A stretch of 64,000 nucleotides of DNA from Datura wrightii. Its lineage: Eukaryota > Streptophyta > Magnoliopsida > Solanales > Solanaceae. Shown here one piece after another: positions 1-9,828 of this stretch. The DNA lies in assembly GCA_035772735.1 (NCBI GenBank), contig JASDFA010000027.1, positions 151,650,001-151,714,000 of the forward strand. The letters are read 5' to 3'. Below the pieces are notes generated by a model, which had not been told where the DNA came from, ran no database searches, and worked only from the letters and a program-made list of their open reading frames with translations. The position numbers were made by a program, and so were the translations under genes. Position 1 is the first letter of the stretch, and every line of letters starts with the position of its first letter.

Positions 1-645
1 TGTTCTTGAACTTAACCTCAATTTTTGCCGAAATTTTCAATTTTTGAGCGTGTGAGGTGAGTAAAGCTTGCCCTAAGTGTAAATTAAGTTTGAATTCACT
101 TAAAGTATGATTGATCGATGTTCGTAGTATTGTTGTGAGTATATGAACTCGATGAATGCATGTTTGATTGAATTTGTGCAAAATTGGTAGCTAGGGTTAG
201 ATTTTGAATGGGAAGAAACTAAATTTGGTTGAAAATGTGAAAATAATTGGGTTGTGCATGTTGGGTGATGTAAATGATGTTGTGAATATAGATGATTGTG
301 CGAAGTAAACAAGGGAATTTTCAGGAAATTGAAATTCGTGAATTGCATTGGTTGATGTTGAGAAAAGCTTTTTTTTGCTAAGTGCTATGTGATGAAATGG
401 AATCGATGGTGATATTGTTATGCGTTGTACGAAGTCTAAGTAGTACTTAGTAATTATTCCATCGACTTATCTGAATGCACGAGGCATGTTGATTGTAAAA
501 ATTGGGAAAGCATGAGTGTCTTGCCGAATAGTTTTAATTGGGGCTAAAGACTAAGTGTTGGGTGGCCTAACTCAACCCAGCCTTAGTCGAAGTTAATTTT
601 TGACTTGAATAACATTGGGACTGTCTGTTTGATTTGACAGGAACA

Positions 646-1788
646 ATGTCAAGCAGGCAAGACAAAGGAAAGGGCGCATCTACATCAAGCGCCGGTAGAA
701 AGAGGATTAGACTGGGAAAAGCAGTTCCAGCAGCACCAGTGGTTCCACATGGCCAACGCCGTCAATACGGAACCCGATGGGTGATGGACGAAGGGAAGAA
801 ATGGTATGCAAAACACAAGGAGACCAAATACTTCCCTGAGGAGCACATTGCAAGGGAGCCACTTGCACAGGAATTCCCCAGAATCGTACACCGGATTGAC
901 ACTACCGGGATGAACTTCATCTTTGAAGAGCCCAAGGAGTGTAATCTCCATATGATTCGGGAGTTCTATGCAAACTGGAACCCGGAACTCCGCAGTCACA
1001 CCATCAAGATAAGGGGGCAGGTTGTCACCTTTGAGCCCCATCACCTGAATGCCATATTGGGGACGCGGGACACAAACGCCTATGTACTCCGGCTACTGAA
1101 CATAACTCCACACTATGCGGATATCAGACGCACTCTGTGTGGAGCCCGTTTGACAACACGGTGGAGCAAGCACAAGGAGAGGGGCTACCATCAGACACTG
1201 CCTTACTCTCAAATGAATAGGGAAGCCAGGATTTGGCTCAAAATTGTGTGTTCCTGCCTTATCCCGGGGGTGCACATGACAGATGTCACTCGGGATCGAG
1301 TGTGCTTGGTTTATGCCCTGATGAAAGGGCTTGAGATAAATGTTGGGGCGGTGATCATCTCTGTCATGAAGTGGGCCCGTTTGCATCAAGGGCACAGGTA
1401 TGGGTTTGGTGGTTTACTGACCACGTTCCTTAGGGGCCATGACATCGAGGAGGAGGCCCTAGACTACATCCCACAAATGGATAGGCATGCCTTGGATGTC
1501 ACCAAAACAAAGGCACCCAACACTACTCACGGGATAGTTCTCACACTAGCCGAGCGACATGCTCGGGATGATCAGTATATGGCCCGCATGTACAGGATGC
1601 AGATGCTGCAGTTGCGGATAAGCGGGAGGCCAGCAACAGAAGATGAGCTATGGCAGCTCGAGCTACATTACCCCTTTGGCGAAAATGCCAGGGCTCTATG
1701 CCGAGTGGGGCCAGCTTTTGTGGAGCCTGTAGATGATGATGTCCCCACTGATGAGGAGATACGCCGCGATGACTCAGATGTTGAGTAA
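646..1788 (+). CDS. Athila-associated ORF, 'putative plant transposon protein' domain
   Basis: A 380-codon ORF from the first ATG (646). In-frame sequence extends upstream only to a TTG at 634, so the ATG is the better start. Residues about 1-30 are Lys/Arg/Ser-rich and low complexity. Residues about 45-310 form a compact conserved region, with motifs such as FEEPKECN, REFYANW and VTFEPHHLNAILG, that resembles the plant-only domain annotated as Transposase_32 or 'putative plant transposon protein'. Such ORFs usually lie between pol and the 3' LTR of Athila-type elements, as here. The function is unknown; it has sometimes been compared with env-like ORFs, but I see no signal peptide or membrane segment. 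The stop at 1786 looks premature (CAA to TAA): the frame reads on for 25 acidic codons to a TGA at 1864. The bases just before the ATG end in a pyrimidine-rich stretch plus CAG, a possible splice acceptor. It is the only long uninterrupted ORF among the decayed elements. Confidence 0.7.
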   Translation: MSSRQDKGKGASTSSAGRKRIRLGKAVPAAPVVPHGQRRQYGTRWVMDEGKKWYAKHKETKYFPEEHIAREPLAQEFPRIVHRIDTTGMNFIFEEPKECNLHMIREFYANWNPELRSHTIKIRGQVVTFEPHHLNAILGTRDTNAYVLRLLNITPHYADIRRTLCGARLTTRWSKHKERGYHQTLPYSQMNREARIWLKIVCSCLIPGVHMTDVTRDRVCLVYALMKGLEINVGAVIISVMKWARLHQGHRYGFGGLLTTFLRGHDIEEEALDYIPQMDRHALDVTKTKAPNTTHGIVLTLAERHARDDQYMARMYRMQMLQLRISGRPATEDELWQLELHYPFGENARALCRVGPAFVEPVDDDVPTDEEIRRDDSDVE

Positions 1789-1866
1789 GATGAGGACAGC
1801 GGGGGCGATTCGGATATGGGAGAGGAGGCAGCGGCACCTGATGAAGAAGTGGAATACTTCGATTGA

Positions 1867-3598
1867 TCAGGGAGTTTCACCACCCACCTTTGTGATATGT
1901 TGAATTTTGTTAACACCGGGGACAGTGTTCGGTTTAAGTGTGGGGTGGGAGTAGTTAGGTGCTGTATGTTTCGTTGTGGTTTTTGTTTTTGGTTATGTCT
2001 TGTGTTGTTGTGCCTGTGAAAAATGTGACCCTATGTTTTTGTGTTGTATGTTCTGTAATGAAATTCGGTGTTGTAATGAATATAAGTTGTTGTGTGCTGT
2101 GGTGAGTTGTTGTTGTTGGTTGGTTGTGTAAATATTTTTTTTCTATCGAAATTATCGATATTTTTAAAATTTTTGTTGAATTTTTTTTTGATTGGGTTTC
2201 TCGGCCTTTGTTTTTGGTGCTTATACCGAGATTAGTCCCATTGAACCGAAGTCGTAAATAGTGACTGTTCCCTATGACGAATGGATGACGACCGTCTTAA
2301 GGGAAATGTAGTTGATAGGAGTAGTTATTTTCTTTCTTTTGTTTATTTCCCAAACGTGTTGCTACTTCATGGTTCGGAATTCTTGTTGCGTGTTATACAT
2401 GATATTGAGATGCAAAGATGATTCGTATGAAAGCATGCAAATGTGAAGCATGTTGAGATACCTAGGCCATAGAGTTCGATTCGGTGTGATTGAGGCTTAA
2501 TATTGAATTCTTGTAATTAGCTGATTGAAGAGTCTGTGAATAAGTCTTGAGTTGAGCATGTGCAATGAGTGTGAGGTGAGGTTTCGACTATTCCATGCTA
2601 TTGTGAAGTGTCTAGAACTTGCCTGGTGCGTGTGCGAAATGAAATGAAGGATGTGTATTGTAGGAAAGGATGTAGGCATTTCTTTGATTAAACCAAATTT
2701 TTTTTTTCTTATCATACCTACCTTGAATGTACATCCTAGTTAGCCCCATTGAGCCTTTAGCCTATTTTTTTTCTTTCGTTGAAGAGGTAGAACCGAACTT
2801 ACTCCCTTCTTTTCATTAGCCGTGAATTTGATCCAAAACTCTTAAGCGGTCAAGAAAAATAATTTTCCCACAGTGTCAAGGAGTGAGAATTGTGAAAAGG
2901 AAGGAAAAGCGGAAGTGGTGAAAGTAAAGAAAAGGTCAAGGGTGCACTTGCTGAAATTAAAGAAAATAAAGATATGGGAACAAAAATAAAGAAAAAAAAT
3001 GCAAGAATGAGAGGATTAAGGAAGAAACAATGCCCATAATGATGGTGGGATGTATTGAAAAGCTCTTAAGGAGGCTAGTTGCTATTATTGGTTAGCCCAG
3101 TATTTACTAGTTAACTTAGCTTACATTACAACCCGTTAAGTCCTACGTGATCTTACATCACGCGTCCTTATATTAGTTGAGTAAGACACTAGAGGCAAGC
3201 CTATGGTTCATGACATGATGCATGTGAATTCTTTGGGAGAGAGAGTGAAATCGTGTTCATATACCCCTACATGTAATGCTTTGGAAATCATATGATTGAA
3301 AAAGGGGAAATTCTCGTGTTGTGAGGGCACATGCTTGACGAGAGATTGAATTTCGTGTCGGATGTCTTGATCAGTTGATTTGCATGAGTTTGCTGAGATC
3401 GAGAGTCGATTCTTGATTTTAGGAGGTCTTGATGTGGTGAATGTCATGGTATTAATGGGACTATGCATGTTTTCTTGATGATTTGCTATATTAAATAATC
3501 GGTATAACTGTAGCTTGAATTGTCGAGCCAAAGTAGCTATACGTGGGTGTCAAATGCATGAGATGTGAGAGTATTGTTCGAGGACGAACAAGGTTTTT
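1867..3598 (+). other. Non-coding Athila spacer between the ORF and the 3' LTR
   Basis: About 1.7 kb of T-rich DNA without an ORF. It is collinear with the reverse complement of 19783-21170 in element A. Shared landmarks include the word TTAGCCCCATTGAGCC (2741 region; reverse complement at 20381-20400), the GACGGTCGTCATCC block (2285 region; 20815 region), and the stretch before the PPT containing TTCGAGGACGAA (3577-3588). A related word, TTAGTCCCATTGAACC, occurs about 500 bp earlier at 2234. Confidence 0.65.
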
Positions 3599-3610
3599 AG
3601 TGTGGGGTAA
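3599..3610 (+). other. Polypurine tract of element F
   Basis: AGTGTGGGGTAA sits directly before the 3' LTR, where the primer for plus-strand DNA is made. Element A has the matching tract AAGTGTGGGGTGG (reverse complement of 9506-9518). Confidence 0.65.
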
Positions 3611-3611
3611 A

Positions 3612-5017
3612 TTATCTTGGGCAGAATTATATGCCCAAGTGATGCTCAAATGCTCTATTTCGTCTTGTTTATCTATCGTTATTTGTACATTCTCATGTGA
3701 TTTGTAGTTAAAATGTGAATTTATACTAACCAACATGATTAGTGTTGTTTTCCAAGAAAAATGTAATTTTAGGAAGCTAAGTTGTATGTTGGTGAAAATC
3801 GAGAATGGACTCGGAAGCGAGCAGTGGAAAAGCTCAAGGAAAGGCAGCAAATATAGGGGCTCTGCGACGGAGTCGTGTCACGCTGCCATCGCGGAGGCAT
3901 TCTGCCTCGGATGATTTATTTTGGCAAATTTCCAGTGAAGGTCCGCGTTGCCTCCGTGACACGGAGGCAATGCCACGCGATACAAGTCGTGGCACGTTGG
4001 GGATATTTACCTGGAACATCAAATTTTAGTAAGGGTTCGCGATGGCGCCGTGTCAAGGAGGCAGTGCTCCGCGATGTACTCCGTGACACTTTTCTTGTTA
4101 TTCCGAGAAAAATTCCCACTAGTATAAATAGCACACTTAGGTTTATTTTTTGATGATTCTGACTTAGTTGAGCAAGGACGTGTGTTACAGGAAGTTGAGG
4201 GGGAGAAAATCTTAGGGTTCTTCTCCAACTCTTTCTCCATTATTTCAATTGTTTTATATGATTTATACTCATTTGATGATGTTTAATCCACAAATGAGTG
4301 GCTAAATTCACTTCTTGCTGAGGTTAAGAACATTTGTATTGGAATGTAATTGTTGATCATTTTGGTTTTTCATCTTTTCTTCCATGGTTGTTCTATCAAT
4401 TCTTGTTCTTACTGCATTAATGTCTGGCCAATGTTAATGTATATCTAAAAATCCAGTTTTATCTTGAAAAGGAAAAGAAATTGGAAAATTGTGAATTGGT
4501 AGGGTATGATCTCTTCTTAGTTTGGGAAAATTGAGAATTGATTTACCTTCAGAATAGAAATATATCTGAAAGTCGTATTAGTCAATTAAGGAATTGGTTT
4601 CGTCTGGCTAGAACATGAAATTCTTTTATCACAGAAATGTAGGTTGAAGGTTCATGATTCTTAAGTTGGGTAGAATACGAAAGTTTCTCTCCATAGGCAA
4701 TAATTCTTGACTAGCAACCGAAGGAAAGATTGACCGACTTGTATCGATAAATTACTTCCCTGCATGTTCGTTTTGGCCTCAGCTTGCTCATTACTATAGT
4801 TCAGACTCGCTTTATCATTTTGTCTTAGATTAATATAAATTAGGAAACAAACGCTCAAAATCTTCTTTAAATTGTTGTCTGCATTTTTAGAGTTAGAGTT
4901 CATTAATACTTAATTCGATTATTACCTTGGTTCAGTCCCTGTGGGATCGATACTTGACTTACTTTAGCCATTTTACTACTTGTTCGACCACGTGCACTTG
5001 CGTGTAGTTGCAAAACA
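3612..5017 (+). repeat. 3' LTR of element F (1.4 kb)
   Basis: The start was set by alignment with A's LTR: both open with a short T-ATCT block followed by a stem ending in TGCCCAAG. The end was set where the sequence shared with A's LTR end (GTACTTGCGTGTAG-type text, 4990-5017) gives way to D's integrase. The first bases are ttatct rather than TG, so the terminus has decayed. U3 carries the palindrome cluster 3850-4090 and a TATA box at 4123-4130. Confidence 0.75.
3850..4130 (+). promoter_or_regulatory. U3 GC-rich palindrome cluster and TATA box, element F
   Basis: A GC-rich island in an AT-rich LTR. It has three perfect CGTGNCACG palindromes (3874-3882, 3955-3963, 3988-3996), two partial ones (about 4050 and 4080), and repeated words CGCGATGG, GGAGGCA and CCGCGTTGCC. 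A TATA box (TATAAATA, 4123-4130) follows downstream, so the cluster sits where promoter-proximal elements would be. That it is regulatory is inference from position and symmetry. Confidence 0.55.
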
Positions 5018-6025
5018 GACCGAACATTTCCCTTTCTTTCCGAACCGCATCACTCCCTTCATGGGAGATACCTTTAAAAATACCCAATCATCCACCTCAA
5101 ACTCCAGATCTCTTCTCCTCACATCAGCATATGGTTTCTGATGTCTCTGAGCGATCTTTAGCCTGTCCCTTATAAACTGAATCTTTACCATGGCCTCATG
5201 AACCGAATCAGGTCCTATCATGGCTGCCTCACTAACTTCAAACCATCAAATGGGCGATCTACACCTCCGCCCGTAAAGAGCCTCGAATGGTGCCATTATG
5301 ATACTGGAGTGATAACTATTATTGTAAGCAAACTTGATTAAAGGCAGTGATCATCCCAACTACCTTTAAAGTCCATCACACAAGCTCTTAACATGTCCTC
5401 CAGAGATCAAATTGTCCGCTCCGCCTGGCCATCTATTTGCGGATGGAATGTTGTGCTGAGCTTAACCTGAGTCCCAAGCTCTTTTAGGAAAGACCGCCAA
5501 AACTGAGAGGTAAATTGAGTATCTCGGTTGGAAATAATGGACAAGGGAACTCCGTGAAGCTGGACCAACTCCCGAATATACAATTTGGCATAATCATCCC
5601 CTGAATCTGTGGTTTTAATCGGTAGAAAGTGTGCAGCCTTGGTCAACCTGTCTACCACCACCCAAATAGAATCATAGTGCTGGTGAGTACAAGGAGGCAT
5701 GTGATGAAATCCATATTAATCTCTTACCACTTCCATGTGGGAATGCTAATATCCTGAAGTACGCCTCCCGACCTTTGATGTTCGACCTTCACTTATTGAC
5801 TGTTCGGGCACATAGCTACAAATTCTGCAATATTCTTCTTCATGTTGTTCCACCAATATATTTCACGCACGTCATGATACATCTTTGTAGTACCCCGATG
5901 GATAGAATACCTGGATCCATGTGCCTCATGTAATATCCGGTCCCTCAAGTTATTGACATCTGGAACACATAGACGACCCTGATACCGCAGTACACCATCT
6001 CCTTCTTGGGAGAAGACCTCCAACT
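5018..6025 (-). pseudogene. Integrase remnant of element D
   Basis: Pieces of a Ty3/gypsy integrase, the enzyme that inserts the cDNA copy into chromosomes. Reading leftwards from 6025: the zinc-binding region with H..H spacing (HRGTTKMYHDVREIYWW) but a damaged second Cys pair (CPNSQ instead of CxxCQ). Then the catalytic core with WVVVDRLTKAAHF and SIISNRDTQF (the Asp normally in SDRG is Asn-Arg-Asp here), and HPQIDGQAERTI with the catalytic Glu. Last is the C-terminal GKKGK region, cut by F after 5018. Several frameshifts and stops separate these blocks. The protein is not functional. Confidence 0.8.
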
Positions 6026-6308
6026 TTTGACTTCAAACAGCTTCCTTCAGCTTTACTAAAATCGGATGCTCATCTTGTCTGGATTTAACATCAACCACGA
6101 GGGACGATTCTGATCCATTTTGCACAACAATGCCATCATCGGTCGAGTCGACCAATATAACTCCCAACCTCGCAAGTCGATGAAGTTCTTTTACAGCTCT
6201 TTCTTTCCCTCATCCACGTGGGACACACTTCCCATAGAGAGTGTACTAAGTGCGTTCTCTACCACATTAGCCTTGCCAGGGTGGTAAAAAACACTCATAT
6301 CATAGTCC

Positions 6309-7998
6309 TTAAGTAACTCCAAGATTCAGGTCTTTCTGAGTGAACACATATTCCAAGCTCTTGTGATCCGTGAATACATCCACGTGGACCCTATACATGT
6401 AATGCTGCCATATCTTCAAGGCAAACACCACCGCGGCCAATTCAAGATCATGGGTCAAGTAATTCTTCTCATGAATGTTCAATTGTCTAGAGGTGTATGT
6501 TATCACCTTCCCACGCTGCATCAACACACATCCCAATCCGACTCACGAAGCATCACAATACACAACAAAACCATCCGTACCCTCAAATAGGGTCAACACT
6601 GGTGCTGAAGTGAGTCGAGCCTTCATCTGTTGGAAGCTTTTCTCGCAAGCCTCTGACCATTGAAAGTTCACCTTCTTCTGAGTCAACTTAGTGAATGGTG
6701 CGGCGATAGATGGAAAGCCCTCCAAGAATCTCCGATAGTAACCCGCTAAGCCCAAAAAGCTCCTAATATCTAATGGGTTCACCGGTCTAGGCCAATTCTT
6801 TACCGGCCTCGATCTTCTGAGAGTCTACTTTTATGCCCTCACCTGATACCACATGGCCTATAAATGCTATCGACTCCAACCAAAACTAACATTTTCTAAA
6901 CTTTGCATACAACTGACGCTCTTTAAGGGTCTGAAGCACTATTCTCAAGTGAGTGGCATGCTCCTCCTTGCTCCGAGAGTATATAAGATGTCATCAATGA
7001 ACACAATCACAAACATGTCCAAATATGCCTTGAACACCCTTTTCATTAGATCCATAAAAGCTGCAGGGGCATTGGTTAGTCCAAAATACATAACAACAAA
7101 TTCTTAATGACCATACCGAGTCCTGAATGCGGTTATCGGGATGTCACTCTCCCAAACCCTGAGCTGGTTATACCCGGACCTGAGATCAATCTTGGAGAAA
7201 CACTTGGCACCCTGAAGATGTTCAAACAAATCATCGATCCTGGGTAAAAGATACTTGTTCTTAATGGTGACCTTGTTCAACTGCCCATAATCAATGAACA
7301 TGCGAAGAGAACCATCTTTCTTCTGAACGAATAGGACTGGTGCACCCCATGGGGACTTACTCGGCCTAATAAAACCTTTATCTAACAGATCCTTCAACCG
7401 ATCCTTCAACTCGAGAAGAAGATCTATACCAAAATCAATCTCCCGCTCGGGGGGGACACCTGGCAAATCATCAGTAAAGACCTCTATATACTCACGTACT
7501 ACTAGTATGGACTGAATAGTTGGGGTTTTGGACTCCACATCCTTAACCCTAACTAGATGGTACAAACAACCCTTAGAAATCATCTTTTTAGCCTTAAGGT
7601 AGGAAATAAATCGACCAACAAGCACAGCAGAACTACCTTCCAATTCTAAGACAGGATCACCTAAAAATCTAAACTCTACTGACCAGGTCCTACAATTAAC
7701 TGAAGCATAGCATGCAAATAGCCAATCCATAATGAGAATAATATCAAAATCAATCATGGCTAACTCTATCAAGTCTGCTGAGGTGACTTTATGAAGAACT
7801 GTGATCGGGCAATCTCTATATACCCGTCTAGCTATAACTGAGTCACCTACTGGAGTAGAAACTGAGAAGGGCTCTGATAAGACATCAGTACTGACTTAGA
7901 AACTACTATCTACATAAGATGTCACAAAAGACAAGGTAGCCCCCGGATCTAACAAAACATAAACATCAACATGAAAGAATCTTAACATACTGGTGACT
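6309..7998 (-). pseudogene. Protease, reverse transcriptase and RNase H remnant of element D
   Basis: Reading leftwards from 7998. The aspartic protease has an intact active site DPGATLSFVT (about 7969-7920). The 222-residue block 7772-7104 carries the protease C-terminus and the reverse transcriptase N-terminus (GFIRPSKSPWGAPVLF, IDYGQLNKVTIKNKYLLPRIDDLF, FSKIDLRSGYNQ). The FIDD catalytic box (7010-6990 region) lies after a stop. RNase H follows at 6782-6309 with YCDAS, HDLELAAVVFALK and FTDHKSLEYVF, so its Asp-Glu-Asp residues are still visible. Stops and frameshifts at about 7104, 6785, 6540 and 6310 break the frame. The order is that of Ty3/gypsy pol. Confidence 0.85.
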
Positions 7999-9505
7999 TG
8001 TTGTGACTTCGCCTAAGCACACACGCAAGCGTACGTTGTCTTACAAGTAATACAGTGGCCCTTTGTAAAAGCCCGATGTCGAACCCACAGGGACTGGACC
8101 AATTCAACTAATTATCAAATTCAAGTGTGATATTAACTTTAACAAATGTTGATTATAAAAGTTTTCGATAAATTCTATTTAAATCTAGGGGTGGTCACAG
8201 AAATACTCTGAAACAATATAAGAAGCAAATAGAGCCAAGGCCGGATAATCATGCAATGCTACCCTTTGTAATTTTCAAGTGTGAAGTTATCAATTGTTTT
8301 CTCACATAGTTCAAAATGCGATGTTCATGATCTCTCGAGCCTCTAAACACGCAAACTAGCCTCACAACTACATCGTTGAGCGGGGATGTGACATTCTAGT
8401 TCATGGGCAATTCAACTACATGGATGTGGTTTACGGGGTTTATGCTCTTGATTATGGACTTTCGCACCTCTAACATTTAACTCAGCTTAGCTTCACAACT
8501 ACTTCTATGAGTGGTGGGGTGACAATTCTAAGCCAGTGTCTCGCTATCATCCCGTTTTATCAACCAAGCAAGGAAAATTAGGTATAATTTCTATCCTAAC
8601 TGCGAATCATATCGAAAGATAAGAACTTGCTCCCTACATTCTCTTGTTCTTGCCTAGGGTTGCTCTTTCAAGCTTTTGCCTAAGCTTAATGCATTTTTTT
8701 TCATGCTGATCAAGCGTAGAAACAACCATAATGTAGAATGTAAGACAAAACAACAATTAACAACTCAAACCAAAATAATTTCATACAATTACAATCATAT
8801 CACATAGCCTCAACCTTAGAGGAAGGGTATTAGCCACTCATGTTTGTACAAATACTTGCAAACATAAGTAAAGTGATGTACTTACAAGAATAGATAAAAG
8901 AGAAGATAAATTTGGTGAACCCTAGGTGAGTTCTTCACTTCTCCCTTTGCTCCTTTATGGTTTTCAGAAAATATTTTGTGACAAAATGATTTTAGAAGCT
9001 AAGGGTCCTATTTATTGTAAATAGGGAATGTACAATTTTTTCCCGTCATGGAATGGCTCCGATACGGAGGTGGTCACGCCAATTTACCTCCGTGACACAG
9101 AGATATCACGAAAATACACTGGAAATCACCTAAAGATTAAGCCTCGGCAGAAGCTTGCTGCGATTGCAGCGTGGCACGCTGCTTGTGCAGCGCAATGTCT
9201 GGCGTGACACGACCCCTTTCGCGCAGCTGTGCTTTCCGTGGCACGGTGCTATCGCGCAGGTGGCCTGTTTTGCACGTTTCCTTGCCGACTTTTGCGTTTT
9301 GCTTCCGATTCCATTCCTCCACTTTACCCATCATAAATTAATGCCTCAAATGCATTTTAAACCTACAAAAACAAGAACTAATCATGTTGGTTAGCATATA
9401 TCCAAATTCACATAAAATCACATGAGAAATTAAATGCATAAACAGACAAGCACGACTAACTAAGTTATAAAATAGCACTTGGGCACATAATTATGCCAAA
9501 GATCA
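7999..9505 (-). repeat. 3' LTR of element A (1.5 kb)
   Basis: On the plus strand it begins TGTTGTGAC and ends GATCA. It is bounded by the duplication TGACT on the left and the PPT on the right. It is the full-length version of the pair: the 5' copy (23984-24665) lacks the equivalent of 8248-9072. It holds a TATA-like stretch (AATAAATAGG on the minus strand, about 9009-9027) and the U3 palindromes 9170-9245. Confidence 0.85.
9085..9245 (-). promoter_or_regulatory. U3 palindrome cluster of element A
   Basis: Three perfect CGTGNCACG palindromes (9170-9178, 9203-9211, 9237-9245) plus a partial one at 9091. GC-rich words such as GCGATTGCAGCGTGG separate them. The cluster lies upstream, in minus-strand sense, of the TATA-like box near 9010-9027. 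The truncated 5' LTR retains the corresponding block (24310-24410) with words GCGATGGC and GTGTGACAC. Confidence 0.55.
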
Positions 9506-9828
9506 CCACCCCACACTTAAATCCTCGTTCATCCTCGAACAAACCTTTTACATCTCAGGCACATGAAGACTCCCATGTAGCTAATTTAGCAAGACAATTC
9601 AAGCTACGACTATAATGAGTATTTAAGATAGCAAGTTAAAAATAGAGCATGCAAGATTTAACCCTTAAAATTAAATATAACTATGTTAAGACTTCCTAAT
9701 CTCAAGAATCGACTCTCCATCTCAGCAAACTCATGCACATCAACCGATTAAGATATCTGACGTGAATTTTATCTTTCATTAAACATCTGCCCTCACAACA
9801 CAAGAGAGCTACCCATTTTCACTCATAA
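9506..9828 (-). other. PPT and distal spacer of element A
   Basis: The PPT is AAGTGTGGGGTGG on the minus strand (9506-9518), directly upstream of the 3' LTR. A conserved TTCGAGGATGAA (9528-9539) lies just before it. The rest is the F-like non-coding spacer, cut by E1 at 9828 (TSD CATAA, 9824-9828). No ORF. Confidence 0.7.

Larger units (their letters stand above)
1..5017 (+). mobile_element. Element F: 3' part of an Athila-like Ty3/gypsy retrotransposon
   Basis: The right-hand end of a plus-strand element whose 5' LTR, gag and pol lie left of the window. Visible parts, in order: a plant-transposon-domain ORF (646-1788), a long non-coding spacer, a G-rich polypurine tract (3599-3610) and a 3' LTR (3612-5017). 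The spacer and LTR match those of element A, which lies on the opposite strand and has gag, protease and a tRNA-Asp primer site. That match is the basis for the Athila-like call. F interrupts the integrase C-terminus of chromovirus D just after base 5017. Its target duplication cannot be checked because the other end is missing. Confidence 0.8.

Noticed and set aside
646..1788. Calling the F ORF an envelope protein or a DNA transposase
   Set aside because: No signal peptide, membrane span or DDE catalytic motif visible; the family name is historical and the function unknown.
685..1837. Antisense frames over the F ORF
   Set aside because: Shadows of 646-1788; no codon or motif support on the minus strand.
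3805..4240. Short frames on both strands in F's LTR
   Set aside because: Arise from the GC-rich palindrome cluster, which lacks stop codons by composition.
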